This document shows, one piece after another, positions 40,454 to 49,478 of a stretch of 64,000 nucleotides of DNA. The notes under the pieces were generated by a model. That model was not told the DNA's origin. It worked only from the letters and a program-made list of their open reading frames with translations, and searched no databases. The number at the start of each line of letters is the position of its first letter. Within the stretch, counting starts at the first letter, position 1. The DNA comes from an uncultured Angelakisella sp. (GTDB lineage Bacteria; Bacillota; Clostridia; Oscillospirales; Ruminococcaceae), in assembly GCA_910585535.1 (NCBI GenBank), contig CAJUFK010000001.1:1-64000 (forward strand). The letters are read 5' to 3'. A program made the position numbers and the translations under genes.

Positions 40454-41623
40454 TTATGCGACTTCCGCCGCCCGGGCTTTCCTTGCGGCATTGGTAGGCT
40501 TTTTGAAGCTCAGCGACGATTTCGATGTCTTCTCGGAAACGCACCGTTCATACGCCTCTGGATACATCTCTTTCAGGGCATCCATGTCCGTACTGCGAGA
40601 GTTCCGGCTGGACAGAACCGCCCGAACCCCGCTGGGGAGAATGCCGGAATCGTGTCCGCCCAAAGCCGTAACCATCTCAACCTCCAGCCCAGCAACTTCT
40701 TCTTCGATTGCCTTAATCTGGGCCTTCAGATTTTTGATGGCAGCGTCGCGCACAAGGATCTCCTCGTACACAGCCTGCTCAGGCTGGCCCAGAACAACAT
40801 CCCTCGTGTTCTCATCAACAACAGGAGGCTCCTGTCCCAGGCTTTCTGCCAGTTCAGCGAGCTCCAGGCGGCAAGAGATGCACAGCTCTTTGAGCTTCTT
40901 CCCGGTGCCGTTAAAAACGGGGAGCTTTCTGGGTACAACATGGTTGAGCCAGAAATCCCGCTCCAGCGCCAACATTTCTGCTTCGACCTGGGGATCCCAT
41001 TCCACCTTCCGGAAGATGACCTCATCCTCCGTGTTCCCATACAGTGCAGAGTAATACACTAAACGGATAGGGGGGAGGTCCGCCTTCATCAGAATGGCAT
41101 TGATAACGGCGAGATACTGCCGCCCCTGCCACTCATAATAAACGGGGACGCCGCTCTCCCAGGCGCTCCTCGCGAAAGGGTTGCTGGTCTTGCACTCAAG
41201 GATAACCAGCTCCCCGCTGGGCAAGATAGCCAGCCGGTCAAGGTTCGCCCGGACGAAATCCAGCTCAGGATGCCTGTACATGCCCGTCTCATTGATAATC
41301 CGGACGCCGAACTTCCGGGCAAACAATTCAGCCACGAGAGGCTCATTGTAATGCCCGTACTTGAGGCGGAACCAGTTGTCAGACAGATCCGACTTCACAA
41401 TGCCGGTTTTGTCCATGAACAGGCTCCAGTTGGTGTTGAACGGCGAATCGCCCGTGAGAGCCGCAATATCCGACCCCCCTAGACCTCCGCGCCGAACCTC
41501 TTCCCAGTCAGCAGTGCTCATCTTGGCGCTGTCCGCATAGGAAGACGACGCCAATAGCTTGATCTGATTCCTTGTAACCGCTGGAATCTCCGACCTGTGG
41601 CTGAAATCATACTCAAAAACCAT
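40454..41623 (-). CDS. YqaJ-family phage recombination exonuclease
   Basis: A 389-residue protein from ATG 41623 (AAGGAGG). RRGGLGGSDIAALTG near residue 45, then ANLDRLAILPSGELVILECKTSN with the metal-binding Asp and Glu-x-Lys, and YYEWQGRQYLAVINA are the YqaJ/lambda-exonuclease signature. The C-terminal 130 residues are a coiled-coil extension. With the annealing protein it forms a phage-type recombination pair. First gene behind cassette 4. Confidence 0.88.
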   Translation of the reverse strand: MVFEYDFSHRSEIPAVTRNQIKLLASSSYADSAKMSTADWEEVRRGGLGGSDIAALTGDSPFNTNWSLFMDKTGIVKSDLSDNWFRLKYGHYNEPLVAELFARKFGVRIINETGMYRHPELDFVRANLDRLAILPSGELVILECKTSNPFARSAWESGVPVYYEWQGRQYLAVINAILMKADLPPIRLVYYSALYGNTEDEVIFRKVEWDPQVEAEMLALERDFWLNHVVPRKLPVFNGTGKKLKELCISCRLELAELAESLGQEPPVVDENTRDVVLGQPEQAVYEEILVRDAAIKNLKAQIKAIEEEVAGLEVEMVTALGGHDSGILPSGVRAVLSSRNSRSTDMDALKEMYPEAYERCVSEKTSKSSLSFKKPTNAARKARAAEVA

Positions 41624-41642
41624 TCCCTGTACCTCCTTCGAA

Positions 41643-41797
41643 TAAAAAACAGCAGCCCGCAAAGACACAGGTTGCCCCGCACTTTTCCGTGCGTGGACGC
41701 ACTGTCCCCTACGGACTGTCTGAACATCTATCCGCCAAAGCTATTGGCGGACAAATCCTTACGACATTTAGTGTAATTGAAGTTAAGGGTTTGTCAA
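41643..41797 (-). promoter_or_regulatory. Promoter-leader-attenuator cassette, copy 4 (divergent form)
   Basis: TTGACA (41797-41792), 16 bp with CCCTTAACTTCAAT, TACACT (41775-41770), GTAAGGAT, a hairpin GTCCGCCAATAG / CTATTGGCGGAC-like, AGATGTTCAGACAG and CAGTGCGTCC. In place of the usual apical loop it has CGCAC-GGAAAA-GTGCG, an element operator motif, before GCTGCTGTTTTTT. Confidence 0.8.
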
Positions 41798-41889
41798 TAG
41801 CGGGGGAGAGACCCGACAGCTTCAGCTGCGGAATGCTTTTGTGCTTTTCAGTAGAGTGCAATTCAACAAAAATTATTTACAAAATACCA

Positions 41890-41918
41890 CTTGACAATAG
41901 GAACTTTTTGCTCTATCA
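41890..41918 (+). promoter_or_regulatory. Promoter of the divergent plus-strand gene
   Basis: TTGACA (41890-41895), 17 bp, TATCAT (41913-41918). A short hairpin GTCGTCG / CGACGG follows before the ribosome site. The inverted TTGCACT operator motif lies 30-50 bases upstream. Confidence 0.7.
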
Positions 41919-41969
41919 TTTATGCAAACAAGTCGTCGCAAAAACGACGGATAGGAGAAGAAAGAACAT

Positions 41970-42662
41970 ATGTTAAACGTAGATGAACCAAAAAACACCA
42001 AAATTTCAAGTGCCCAAGAAGGCCCCACCGAAGGCTCCGAGCAAAAAAAAGACCTGATGCAAGAGGGTGAAAGCGAACAGGAAGAACTCAGGCTCGGGCT
42101 CAGACCGAACCCAGTCCATGTATCTGAACGGGCAAAAAAGTCAAGGAGGAATTGTCCTGACATAGAGGTTCTTTACAGAATCATGGAGTTAAACAAGATG
42201 TCCACGGAGGACCTTTATCTGTTGATTGCCCATTATTACAAACACATTGAAAACGACCCGGATGTCGGCCCTAATGAAATCTCCAACTATGCGCTTAAAC
42301 AAGCTCTCGTCAAAAGAGTGGGGGTTCCCGCCGCCTCCTTCATGAAGATCCTCGGGCTCCTCGGCTATCGCGTTGCGATAATCCCCGTAGGCGCAAAAGC
42401 AACCATAACTATGCCTGATCAGCAAGATGTCAAGATCGAACCCTGCATTGAAGACGACACCTGTGCGTTGGTGGCCTATGCTCCCGAAAACACCACTACA
42501 TTCACCGGAGGTGGAGCGATGAGGCTTGGGCTAAAACAAATATTGCGCGACAGCGAATCATTTCCCCTTCCCAAACAGATATACATCCGCCAGCGCAGCA
42601 CAAGGTCAAAAAAAAACAATAAACAAGCAGCAGGAGAAACCGAAGCAACAGAACCCACTTGA
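41970..42662 (+). CDS. Divergent putative regulator
   Basis: A 230-residue soluble protein, the only plus-strand gene between 16.5 and 64 kb. The N-terminal 60 residues are acidic and disordered. Residues about 65-135 are helical (LYRIMELNKMSTEDLYLLIAHY ... ALKQALVKRVGVPAASFMKILGLLGY) and could hold a helix-turn-helix. The tail is basic. Its isolation, own promoter and nearby operator suggest a regulator such as a repressor; this is inference. Confidence 0.6.
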   Translation: MLNVDEPKNTKISSAQEGPTEGSEQKKDLMQEGESEQEELRLGLRPNPVHVSERAKKSRRNCPDIEVLYRIMELNKMSTEDLYLLIAHYYKHIENDPDVGPNEISNYALKQALVKRVGVPAASFMKILGLLGYRVAIIPVGAKATITMPDQQDVKIEPCIEDDTCALVAYAPENTTTFTGGGAMRLGLKQILRDSESFPLPKQIYIRQRSTRSKKNNKQAAGETEATEPT

Positions 42663-42677
42663 AATCAGCAGAAAAAG

Positions 42678-42715
42678 CACCCGGTCGGGACCTTTCCCCG
42701 CCGGGTGTTTTTTCT
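42678..42715. terminator. Bidirectional terminator between converging genes
   Basis: CACCCGGCGGGG-type stem (CACCCGG / CCGGGTG) with A-run on the left and T6 on the right. It ends the divergent regulator gene and topoisomerase gene. Confidence 0.85.
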
Positions 42716-44927
42716 ATTTGGTGGCGTTCCTCTTGGATCTCGCGCCCCCGCTTGCCTTCTTGGGAGGCATCCCCTCGAAGGAAAGCTCCAACTGGGCATA
42801 ACCCTCCTCACTTACCTTACCGTCAAAAGCAACATAAGCATCAAAGGTCTTCTTTGTCTTTTGAGACACCAGCCCCCGGACAAGAACCCGTTTCCCGCTC
42901 ACAAGATCCGAAATCTGCTTCGCAGTCAGCTCCTTGGAGAAAAAGGTCTTCCAAAAGCGGAATTTACAGGGAGTAGGCTCATCCTTATAACCGGTGCAGT
43001 AGCCGCCGTTCTTGCCCAGCTTTACAGGCTTCCCACAGAGGGGGCATACCCCAAGCACCTCGCCAGCGCCTCCCTTGCCGCCCGCAGGGGCTGCCAGTGC
43101 GCTTCCCTTGTAATCGCTGTGGAGGAGGTCGTTAATGCTGGAAATCACGGAAGAGTGAAGCTCCTTTGAGGTGGCCTTGCCAACCTTGATGTCCTCGCAG
43201 ATCGCCCACCACTCAGCAGTAAGGTCGGCAGTTTTCACTTCATCCGGAAGGATTTGATAAAACTCCCTGCCCAATTTGGTTGAGAACACCTTTCCGCTCT
43301 TCACCTCCAGGAAGCCCCGCTGAATGAGTTTTTTTACGATGGAGTCTCGTGTCGCCGGAGTGCCGATGCTGCCGTTTTCGCCCTCCTTCCCATCATCCTT
43401 GGCAAGAAGGAGCTTTTTGATTCTGGGGTCGGTAACATACTTCGAGATGCGGGTCATGTCCTCGCCCAGAGAGGCCAGATTGTACCTCGGAGGCGGCTTC
43501 GTCTCCTTCTCCTTGACAGACACTTCCTCGATCTTCCGCCCTTTGTACGCACCCTCCGGGACACCGCAAAGCTCGGGGTCTTCGCCTTCCGCGTTGTCCT
43601 TGACAGGGAGCACAGCCCGGTAGCCTTTGTCCACGACCTTCGTGGCGGATGCCACTGCCATAATCCCGTCAGGCAGCACTGCGGTCGCCTTGGTGATCTC
43701 CTTTCTCGCCGGAGGCATAAACTGGGCAAGATACTGGGCCGCAATAAGCCGGTAAACATTCCGTTCCGCTTCTGTCAGCTTCGAAATGTCCGCCTTGGTC
43801 GCTGTGGGGATGATGCCGGTGTGAGCAGACTCCCCAACCTTCTCCGTATTAAAGGCTGCGCTCTTGCGCTTGGGGTCAATGCCGGGGATGTTCGCCCCCA
43901 GGTTCGCCAGAGTAGCTGCGATCACCTTTGGAGCCTCTGCGAACTGCTCATCGTTTAGGTACTGACAGGTGGAACGGTTGTAGGTAATGAGATGATATTT
44001 CTCACGCAGGGTCTGCGTGAGCGAAAGAGTCTGATCTGGGTTGTAATGGAATCTCTGGAAGACAGCGGTTTGGAGTTTTGTGAGGTTGAAGGGCAGGGGA
44101 GGGAACTCGTCCCGTATTTGCTTCGTCACAGTGATGTCCGCGAGTTTCCCTTTGAGCCCCGCAAGGATGCGCTGCATCGCAACGTGGTCCGTGACCTGCC
44201 CATTGTCATTGAGCAGCTCATGCCCCTTGGGGAGCTTCACGCAGAGGGTACTGCTGAACTCCGGGACGATGTGAGTATGGATATACCCGTCATAGAACAG
44301 GACTTTCTGATGCCCGTCGATTAAAGCATCCCGGGCCACCACGAGCCCAAGGGTAGGGGACTGCACCCGCCCCACCGAGAGGGTCACGGAGTTTTTGATG
44401 GTGAAGTACCGGGAGTAGTTGATGCCTACAACAAAGTCGGCGATCTGCCGGGCACGGGCCGCCTCACCAAGGGGGCGCATCGTCTGATTGTCCACCATAT
44501 TACGGTACGCTTTCTGGATGACTGCCGGCGTCAGGTCGTTTGTGGAAAGCCGCATGACCTTTCCCTTGTATTTGAAATAGTCCAGGATCTCATCAATGAG
44601 AAGCTGCCCCTCGTCATCCGGGTCTCCGGCATGGATAACCATATCAGCCTTCTTCAGAAAGCCCCCGATGAGTTTGATTTGGTCCTTCTTGCCTTCGTCC
44701 GGCTTAATCCCCCAGTTCTCAAAGTAGATGGGCAGGGTCGCCAGATCCCACTTCTTCAGTGCGGGGTCATAATCATCCGGTGCCTTGAGCCGGAACAGAT
44801 GACCAAAGGCCCAGGTAACGATCATATTGTCCCCCTCAATGTACCCCTGCCTGAGCTTCCGGTGCGGCATGATAGCCGCAGCGATAGCTTTGCCAAGGTC
44901 GGGTTTCTCGGCAATTACAAGTGTCAT
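42714..44927 (-). CDS. topB: DNA topoisomerase III
   Basis: A 737-residue type IA topoisomerase from ATG 44927 (AAGGAGG). Toprim motifs VIAEKPDLGKAIA and HAGDPDDEGQLL, the GRVQSPTLG segment and the active-site tyrosine region LITYNRSTCQYL are present. A zinc ribbon near residue 640 (CPLCGKPVKLGKNGGYC) and a basic tail follow. Such enzymes are standard on conjugative elements and plasmids and unlink replicated DNA. Confidence 0.93.
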   Translation of the reverse strand: MTLVIAEKPDLGKAIAAAIMPHRKLRQGYIEGDNMIVTWAFGHLFRLKAPDDYDPALKKWDLATLPIYFENWGIKPDEGKKDQIKLIGGFLKKADMVIHAGDPDDEGQLLIDEILDYFKYKGKVMRLSTNDLTPAVIQKAYRNMVDNQTMRPLGEAARARQIADFVVGINYSRYFTIKNSVTLSVGRVQSPTLGLVVARDALIDGHQKVLFYDGYIHTHIVPEFSSTLCVKLPKGHELLNDNGQVTDHVAMQRILAGLKGKLADITVTKQIRDEFPPLPFNLTKLQTAVFQRFHYNPDQTLSLTQTLREKYHLITYNRSTCQYLNDEQFAEAPKVIAATLANLGANIPGIDPKRKSAAFNTEKVGESAHTGIIPTATKADISKLTEAERNVYRLIAAQYLAQFMPPARKEITKATAVLPDGIMAVASATKVVDKGYRAVLPVKDNAEGEDPELCGVPEGAYKGRKIEEVSVKEKETKPPPRYNLASLGEDMTRISKYVTDPRIKKLLLAKDDGKEGENGSIGTPATRDSIVKKLIQRGFLEVKSGKVFSTKLGREFYQILPDEVKTADLTAEWWAICEDIKVGKATSKELHSSVISSINDLLHSDYKGSALAAPAGGKGGAGEVLGVCPLCGKPVKLGKNGGYCTGYKDEPTPCKFRFWKTFFSKELTAKQISDLVSGKRVLVRGLVSQKTKKTFDAYVAFDGKVSEEGYAQLELSFEGMPPKKASGGARSKRNATK

Positions 44928-44937
44928 GTCTTCCTCC

Positions 44938-45876
44938 TTAAAACAGACTGGTCTGTGTATCCCGCTGGGACGAGACCTTGCGGTTGGTGATGATATCCCC
45001 CAGTTCCACCTTGCTGCAAAGCAGGGGAGAGGAGGGGTCGTACTGGGCAATTTGGAGCTCCACCTGCGCCGGGTCATAGGTCGCATAGCAGTACCGGCAG
45101 CCGTTGTGGCAGGTATTGTAAAGGCCGATGTCAACGCTCTCAAAGCAGCCGCACTCCGGCCGCTGGTTTTTGTCCTTAGAGACGGTAAGGCGGCAGCCAA
45201 TGATCTCCTCAATAAGGGGCTTATCGATGCAGTGTCCGTGGCGGATACCCACCGTCTCCAGGTTTATCTTTTCGGCGCAGGTCTCCACGATGAATCCGTG
45301 CCGCTGTGCCAGACCCGCCAGTTTTCCGGCGAACTCCAGCAGTTCCTCATCGCTGGGCGGAGGCAGAAGTTCCAGACTGGTGGTGCCCCGGCGGGTCTTG
45401 GTGTAAAGATCCACGAAGCTGATGACCACCCGCTCCCCGCACCCTTCCAGCCGTTTAGCGATTTCCTCAAATGCCCGGAGATGGTAATCTGGAGAATACC
45501 GCCGGCTGAAGAGGATCGGGTCGTACCGCCAGACCACCCGCTTGGGCCCCAGCTTTCGGGACAACTCCTGAAATAGAGGAATCAGCACCGCTTTTTTATC
45601 CGGCAGATTAGATTCCACATCCTTTCCGTAACCGGTAAGGGAATATTGGAAGTAGTAAGGGTATCCATCCAGTTCGTCCAGCCTTTTTGCCAATGGACCC
45701 GGATTCTTGGTCCAGAACACGATGCAGTCTACAACCTCGGGGGAAAGAGAGATCTGGCTGATTTGATGCGGATTCATGGGATTGCGGACACAGGCAAATC
45801 CCTCTTTTATCCGCCGGAGAAACCAGTCGCTCCAATAGGAGGGAATGTCAGTCCTGCGGCTGACGCTCAAAATCAT
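44938..45876 (-). CDS. DUF1848 family protein
   Basis: A 312-residue protein from ATG 45876 (AAGGAGGAACATC). ILSVSRRTDIPSYW at the start, FWTKNPGPL, and C-terminal CHNGCRYCYATYD are diagnostic of DUF1848, a probable Fe-S/radical-type barrel family often found in phages and elements near DUF5131-like proteins. Substrate unknown. Confidence 0.87.
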   Translation of the reverse strand: MILSVSRRTDIPSYWSDWFLRRIKEGFACVRNPMNPHQISQISLSPEVVDCIVFWTKNPGPLAKRLDELDGYPYYFQYSLTGYGKDVESNLPDKKAVLIPLFQELSRKLGPKRVVWRYDPILFSRRYSPDYHLRAFEEIAKRLEGCGERVVISFVDLYTKTRRGTTSLELLPPPSDEELLEFAGKLAGLAQRHGFIVETCAEKINLETVGIRHGHCIDKPLIEEIIGCRLTVSKDKNQRPECGCFESVDIGLYNTCHNGCRYCYATYDPAQVELQIAQYDPSSPLLCSKVELGDIITNRKVSSQRDTQTSLF

Positions 45877-45887
45877 GATGTTCCTCC

Positions 45888-46274
45888 TTATCTGAATGTT
45901 CGCTGGATTCTGCTGTCCGTCACGAACAATTCCAATCCGCCGTCGCGAACTTTCTCCAGGGCATAAGTCCTCCCCCCGCTGGAGACAAAGCAAAAACCAT
46001 CCGAATCCATACGCTTGACCGTTCCTTCTGCGACAAGCTCCCCGCCGGGGTGCCGCAGCTCACCCCGGTCGCCCTCAAAAATCCTGTTCCCAGCTGAATC
46101 AAATGCCTTGGTCCATCTAACAACCGTATCCGAATCCACCAGCCAGGCAACATCACCAGCCACGATCTGGCAGGTGTTTCCGTTTCGGACAAGATTGCCG
46201 TACACCCACAATCCCAGATGGGACACCAAACCGCAATACAAAGCCCCTTCCAAATCATACACCCCCTTCCACAT
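45888..46274 (-). CDS. YopX-like protein
   Basis: A 128-residue protein with LWVYGNLV and KAFDSAGNRIFEGDRGEL, motifs seen in YopX-type phage proteins. ATG 46274 has no strong ribosome site; GTG or TTG starts a few codons later are possible, so the N-terminus is uncertain. Confidence 0.6.
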   Translation of the reverse strand: MWKGVYDLEGALYCGLVSHLGLWVYGNLVRNGNTCQIVAGDVAWLVDSDTVVRWTKAFDSAGNRIFEGDRGELRHPGGELVAEGTVKRMDSDGFCFVSSGGRTYALEKVRDGGLELFVTDSRIQRTFR

Positions 46275-46326
46275 CGAAATCAAGCTCGTTCTCCGGGTCC
46301 AGTTCCTCGGTGTCAGGCTGACGGAA

Positions 46327-46482
46327 CTAGGAGATTTCCGTATGCCCACAGACTGGGCAGCGCAGTGCCTCGACCGTAACATTGCGGTACTTCTCCACGA
46401 CCTCATAGGCGCAGGGATCCAGCTCGTGGACCCCGTCCGGGCAAATCGTTAACCCGAGCGGGAATTGGCATTTCTCAGCCAT
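46327..46482 (-). CDS. Small zinc-binding peptide
   Basis: A 51-residue protein from ATG 46482 (GGAGGG). Cysteines in KCQFPLGLTICPDG and ALRCPVCGHTEIS give a compact ribbon. It overlaps the next gene by 8 bases. Family not recognised. Confidence 0.55.
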   Translation of the reverse strand: MAEKCQFPLGLTICPDGVHELDPCAYEVVEKYRNVTVEALRCPVCGHTEIS

Positions 46483-46813
46483 GTTGCTTTCCCTCCTTTC
46501 CCTTACGAGGGGCCGACGGCTCCGGGACATAATAGTCACGGATGTTTCCTTTGCGGATGCAGGTGTCGCAGGTGCCTTCATTGTCAAAGCCTGTTGCAAA
46601 CCGGCAGTCTTTTAGGCACTCCAGAGCAGTCCTGGTAATGTCCACGGGTGGGCCGTTCCGGTTCTTTAGGGCTAAAAACGCCTCGGCGTCTTCCTTCCTC
46701 GAGAAGCTCGCCACCGGCTCGGGGACGGCAAGGGCGCCCATCGTGTACATCCGGCTCCACTGCTCATCAGCAAGGAAATACTTGCCGTGGCTTTCTCTGA
46801 CATGAAATCGCAT
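46475..46813 (-). CDS. Hypothetical protein
   Basis: A 112-residue protein starting MRFHVRESHGKYFLAD. A helix-forming FSRKEDAEAFLALKN, then CLKDCRF and CDTCIRKG, suggest a small mixed domain with a metal site. Family not recognised. The 119-base stretch upstream holds nothing clear. Confidence 0.55.
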   Translation of the reverse strand: MRFHVRESHGKYFLADEQWSRMYTMGALAVPEPVASFSRKEDAEAFLALKNRNGPPVDITRTALECLKDCRFATGFDNEGTCDTCIRKGNIRDYYVPEPSAPRKGKEGKQHG

Positions 46814-46932
46814 TTAATTTCACCTCTCAATCTTCACAACAAGCGAACATCAAAGGAACAACCCATACTATCGCCCAACCAAAGATGTCCCAAAAGACCT
46901 CGCAAATTCAACCATGATGTTCAACCTGCCTT

Positions 46933-48300
46933 TTAACCCTGCCCCTTTAAGGACAACCGCTTAATGGCCTCCGAAGCCAGCGGACTCCGCTCGCACTCCT
47001 GGGGCTCGAAGGTGATCTGCCGACACAGGGGGCTACCCCTCATCTTCTCAGAGGCGTAACTGAGCCCGTTATTGCCCCTATCCAGATTGGGAGTATCCAC
47101 CTGGTCCGGGTCGCCGGTGAGGACGATCTTACTGCCCACCCCGGCCCGGCTGATGATACCAAAAGCCTGGAGGGGAGTCATGTTCTGCGCCTCGTCAATG
47201 ATGATCCAGGTATTGCTGATGGACCTCCCCCGCATATAGGCCAAAGCCTGGGCCACGATCAGCCCGCTGTCAAAAAGGTATTGGGCGTAGCTGTTCTTCC
47301 CGCCGTTCTTATCGGCCTTCATCCGGGTAAGCTGTTCCAGGTTGTCCCAGATGGGGCGAATGAGGGGACCGATCTTATCCTCCTCAGTCCCTTTAAGAAA
47401 CCCAATGTCCTCGTCGAACTTAATGTTGGGGCGGGCGACCAGGATGCGGTCGTAACGCTTTTCCTCTTTTGCGCTGTCTCCAACAACCTGCTCCAGCCCG
47501 CAAGCGAGGGCAAGGAAGGTTTTGGCGGTGCCGGCGGGGCCTTTGAGGATGACGAGAGGAACCTCCTCCGCCGGAGCCATCAGGGCGTCCACTGCAAACA
47601 CCTGACCTGCGTTCCGGGGAGTAACGCCGTATGGGCGGAAGGGCATACCCGGATCGAAATAGCCATGCTCTTCTCGCAGACCGTATCTTAAAGGATGAAC
47701 TTTTCCCCCACCGAACACCCCATGCCCGTCCACGAGCCCGTCCCAGACATCAATATACTGCCCCTCAGTTAGAGCTTCCTTTTCCAACGGAGACGGAATC
47801 ACTGACTCTCCGCGAAGGAGCTTATCACAGGTGCCGCAGTCGAAGGAGAGCTTAATTCGCCCAGGATAATCGGACTTGGACTGATCTGTCTTGTATCCCT
47901 CGGCCTGGTATCCAGCCAGCGTTGCAGCGATACGAGCAGCAGGGTTGCAGCTTACAAAAACCAACCGGGATCTGCTCTCGACATCCAGGTCATACTGAAT
48001 GTAATCCAACTGAACCTTGATGTTTTCCTCGCTATCATCAACATTGCAGCCCGTCACCACCCGAAGAGTGCCTCCACTGGGCAAGGGAACACTCTTTTTA
48101 AGGTCGCCTTTAGTCCGCAGGTCGTCCAACAGCCGGAGGGCGCTCTGAGCATTCCTCGCAGCCTCCCCACGAGACTCTGCCGCCCGCTCCACCTTTAGCA
48201 GAGCACCGGCAGGAATAATCACATGATGCTCATCAAAAGTAAGAAGACTGTACGGAGACGACAAGATGACACTGGCGTCTACTACATAATTCTTTCGCAT
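46933..48300 (-). CDS. phoH: PIN-PhoH fusion protein
   Basis: A 455-residue protein from ATG 48300. An N-terminal PIN nuclease domain (KNYVVDASVILSSPY, acidic residues conserved) is joined to a PhoH ATPase with Walker A GPAGTAKT, Walker B WIIIDEAQN and VLTGDPDQVD. The fusion (PhoH2/YlaK type) acts on RNA. PhoH proteins are also frequent on phages. The exact substrate is unknown. Confidence 0.88.
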   Translation of the reverse strand: MRKNYVVDASVILSSPYSLLTFDEHHVIIPAGALLKVERAAESRGEAARNAQSALRLLDDLRTKGDLKKSVPLPSGGTLRVVTGCNVDDSEENIKVQLDYIQYDLDVESRSRLVFVSCNPAARIAATLAGYQAEGYKTDQSKSDYPGRIKLSFDCGTCDKLLRGESVIPSPLEKEALTEGQYIDVWDGLVDGHGVFGGGKVHPLRYGLREEHGYFDPGMPFRPYGVTPRNAGQVFAVDALMAPAEEVPLVILKGPAGTAKTFLALACGLEQVVGDSAKEEKRYDRILVARPNIKFDEDIGFLKGTEEDKIGPLIRPIWDNLEQLTRMKADKNGGKNSYAQYLFDSGLIVAQALAYMRGRSISNTWIIIDEAQNMTPLQAFGIISRAGVGSKIVLTGDPDQVDTPNLDRGNNGLSYASEKMRGSPLCRQITFEPQECERSPLASEAIKRLSLKGQG

Positions 48301-48317
48301 GGATATTACCCCCAAAA

Positions 48318-48530
48318 TCAAAGATATTTGCTTCCCACATCCTGAACAAGGCCGAGAAGCTGGAAGGCACGGGAAACGAGCGACTCCACCGCCGGACCAA
48401 GCCCGGTCCAAGCAGCGACAAACCAGATGACAAAACTGAGAACCAGGCCCCAAAGGGCCCACTTTATGATTTTTTTAATGAGCCAGCGCCACTTCTTCCA
48501 GAGATAGCCAACAGCAATCCACTCCTCCAC
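48318..48530 (-). CDS. Small single-pass membrane protein
   Basis: About 70 residues from GTG 48530. A Trp/Lys-rich lead (WKKWRWLIKKIIKW) precedes a membrane segment (ALWGLVLSFVIWFVAAW) and an amphipathic end. The start is uncertain. Family not recognised. Confidence 0.5.
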   Translation of the reverse strand: MEEWIAVGYLWKKWRWLIKKIIKWALWGLVLSFVIWFVAAWTGLGPAVESLVSRAFQLLGLVQDVGSKYL

Positions 48531-48544
48531 AGGACCACCCCCCT

Positions 48545-48748
48545 CTACGAAAGCGGCTTCCCGCACTGAGCGCACCGATGCTGCTTTTCCGCACAAGCCC
48601 GGCACAGCTTGTGCGCCGGGCGGTGCTCACTTGCGATGAGTCCACCGCATTCCCGGCAATAGGATGTGGTGATAGTCTGCATGAAGACGGTTTTCTGGCA
48701 GGTTCCGCACAGGCAATACGATGAATCCTTATCGCGAACGACTTCCAT
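48545..48748 (-). CDS. Small double-zinc-ribbon protein (copy 1)
   Basis: A 67-residue protein from ATG 48748, which overlaps the regulator stop. Four CxxC pairs: CLCGTC, YCRECG, LCRACA and RCAQCG. Its second half matches the protein at 50511 closely (HRPAHKLCRACAEKQHRCAQCG against HRPPYKICHECAQ...), so the two are duplicates on either side of the regulator and MBL genes. Confidence 0.65.
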   Translation of the reverse strand: MEVVRDKDSSYCLCGTCQKTVFMQTITTSYCRECGGLIASEHRPAHKLCRACAEKQHRCAQCGKPLS

Positions 48749-49449
48749 CAACCCTCCTCCTCTCCAACCAGGCCAACGCCCGCAAGAACCCCCCCCAACA
48801 CTGTCCGAATCTCCTGAACAGAGCGGACGCCCAGATTCCGGATGCTCAGAATTTCCAGATCCTCGCAATCCGCAAGTTGCCCTATCCGGCTGATTCCGGC
48901 CCGGCGGAGCCCATTATACGAACGAGTGGACAGGCATAAGGTGTCAATGGGCAACTCCCTCCAATTCTCAGGAAGCGAACCCTCCTGGACAACCAGGGGG
49001 TCCTTGAGAGATACATTGCCGGATATTGCGACGACAATTTTGAAGAGCCTGTCGAGCTTTCGGGAAACCTCACCGAGTTCCGCCTCGTATGCCTCCCGGT
49101 GGCCTTCCGCCTTCGCCTCACGGAGCATCCCTGCAATGCCGGTCTCAAGGAACAATCTGCGCCGGGGGTTGCGAAGTTTTCGCTCTGCATCAACGATAAT
49201 CTGTCGCGCCCGTTCTCTTGAGATGGAAAAAGCGTCTCCAATTTGCTCCAGCGACTTTCCTCCCTTGTACCGCATCCGAAGGACCTCCCCCGTCCGCTCT
49301 CCAAGGGTCGAAAACAGATAGTCCAATACCGCCTCCACATCCTCCGAGAATTTCACGGCGGAAGCGTCCAGCCCAAATTCGCTACTGTATATATGGGCCA
49401 ACAAGTTTTTGGGATACTCGTCGGCTCTCGGTGGGCTTGTTTTACCCAT
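48748..49449 (-). CDS. Sigma region 4 / RNA polymerase alpha-CTD fusion regulator (copy B)
   Basis: A 233-residue protein from ATG 49449. Region 4-like residues (about 45-95): TLGERTGEVLRMRYKGGKS, then FSISRERARQIIVDAERKL. After a coiled linker, residues about 165-222 resemble alpha-CTD (NGLRRAGISRIGQLADC, LSIRNLGVRSVQEIRTVLG). Same layout as the protein at 37279 but low identity. Candidate transcription activator of element promoters. Confidence 0.82.
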   Translation of the reverse strand: MGKTSPPRADEYPKNLLAHIYSSEFGLDASAVKFSEDVEAVLDYLFSTLGERTGEVLRMRYKGGKSLEQIGDAFSISRERARQIIVDAERKLRNPRRRLFLETGIAGMLREAKAEGHREAYEAELGEVSRKLDRLFKIVVAISGNVSLKDPLVVQEGSLPENWRELPIDTLCLSTRSYNGLRRAGISRIGQLADCEDLEILSIRNLGVRSVQEIRTVLGGVLAGVGLVGEEEG

Positions 49450-49478
49450 GAAAAATCAACTCCTCTTCTCGCTTCCCA

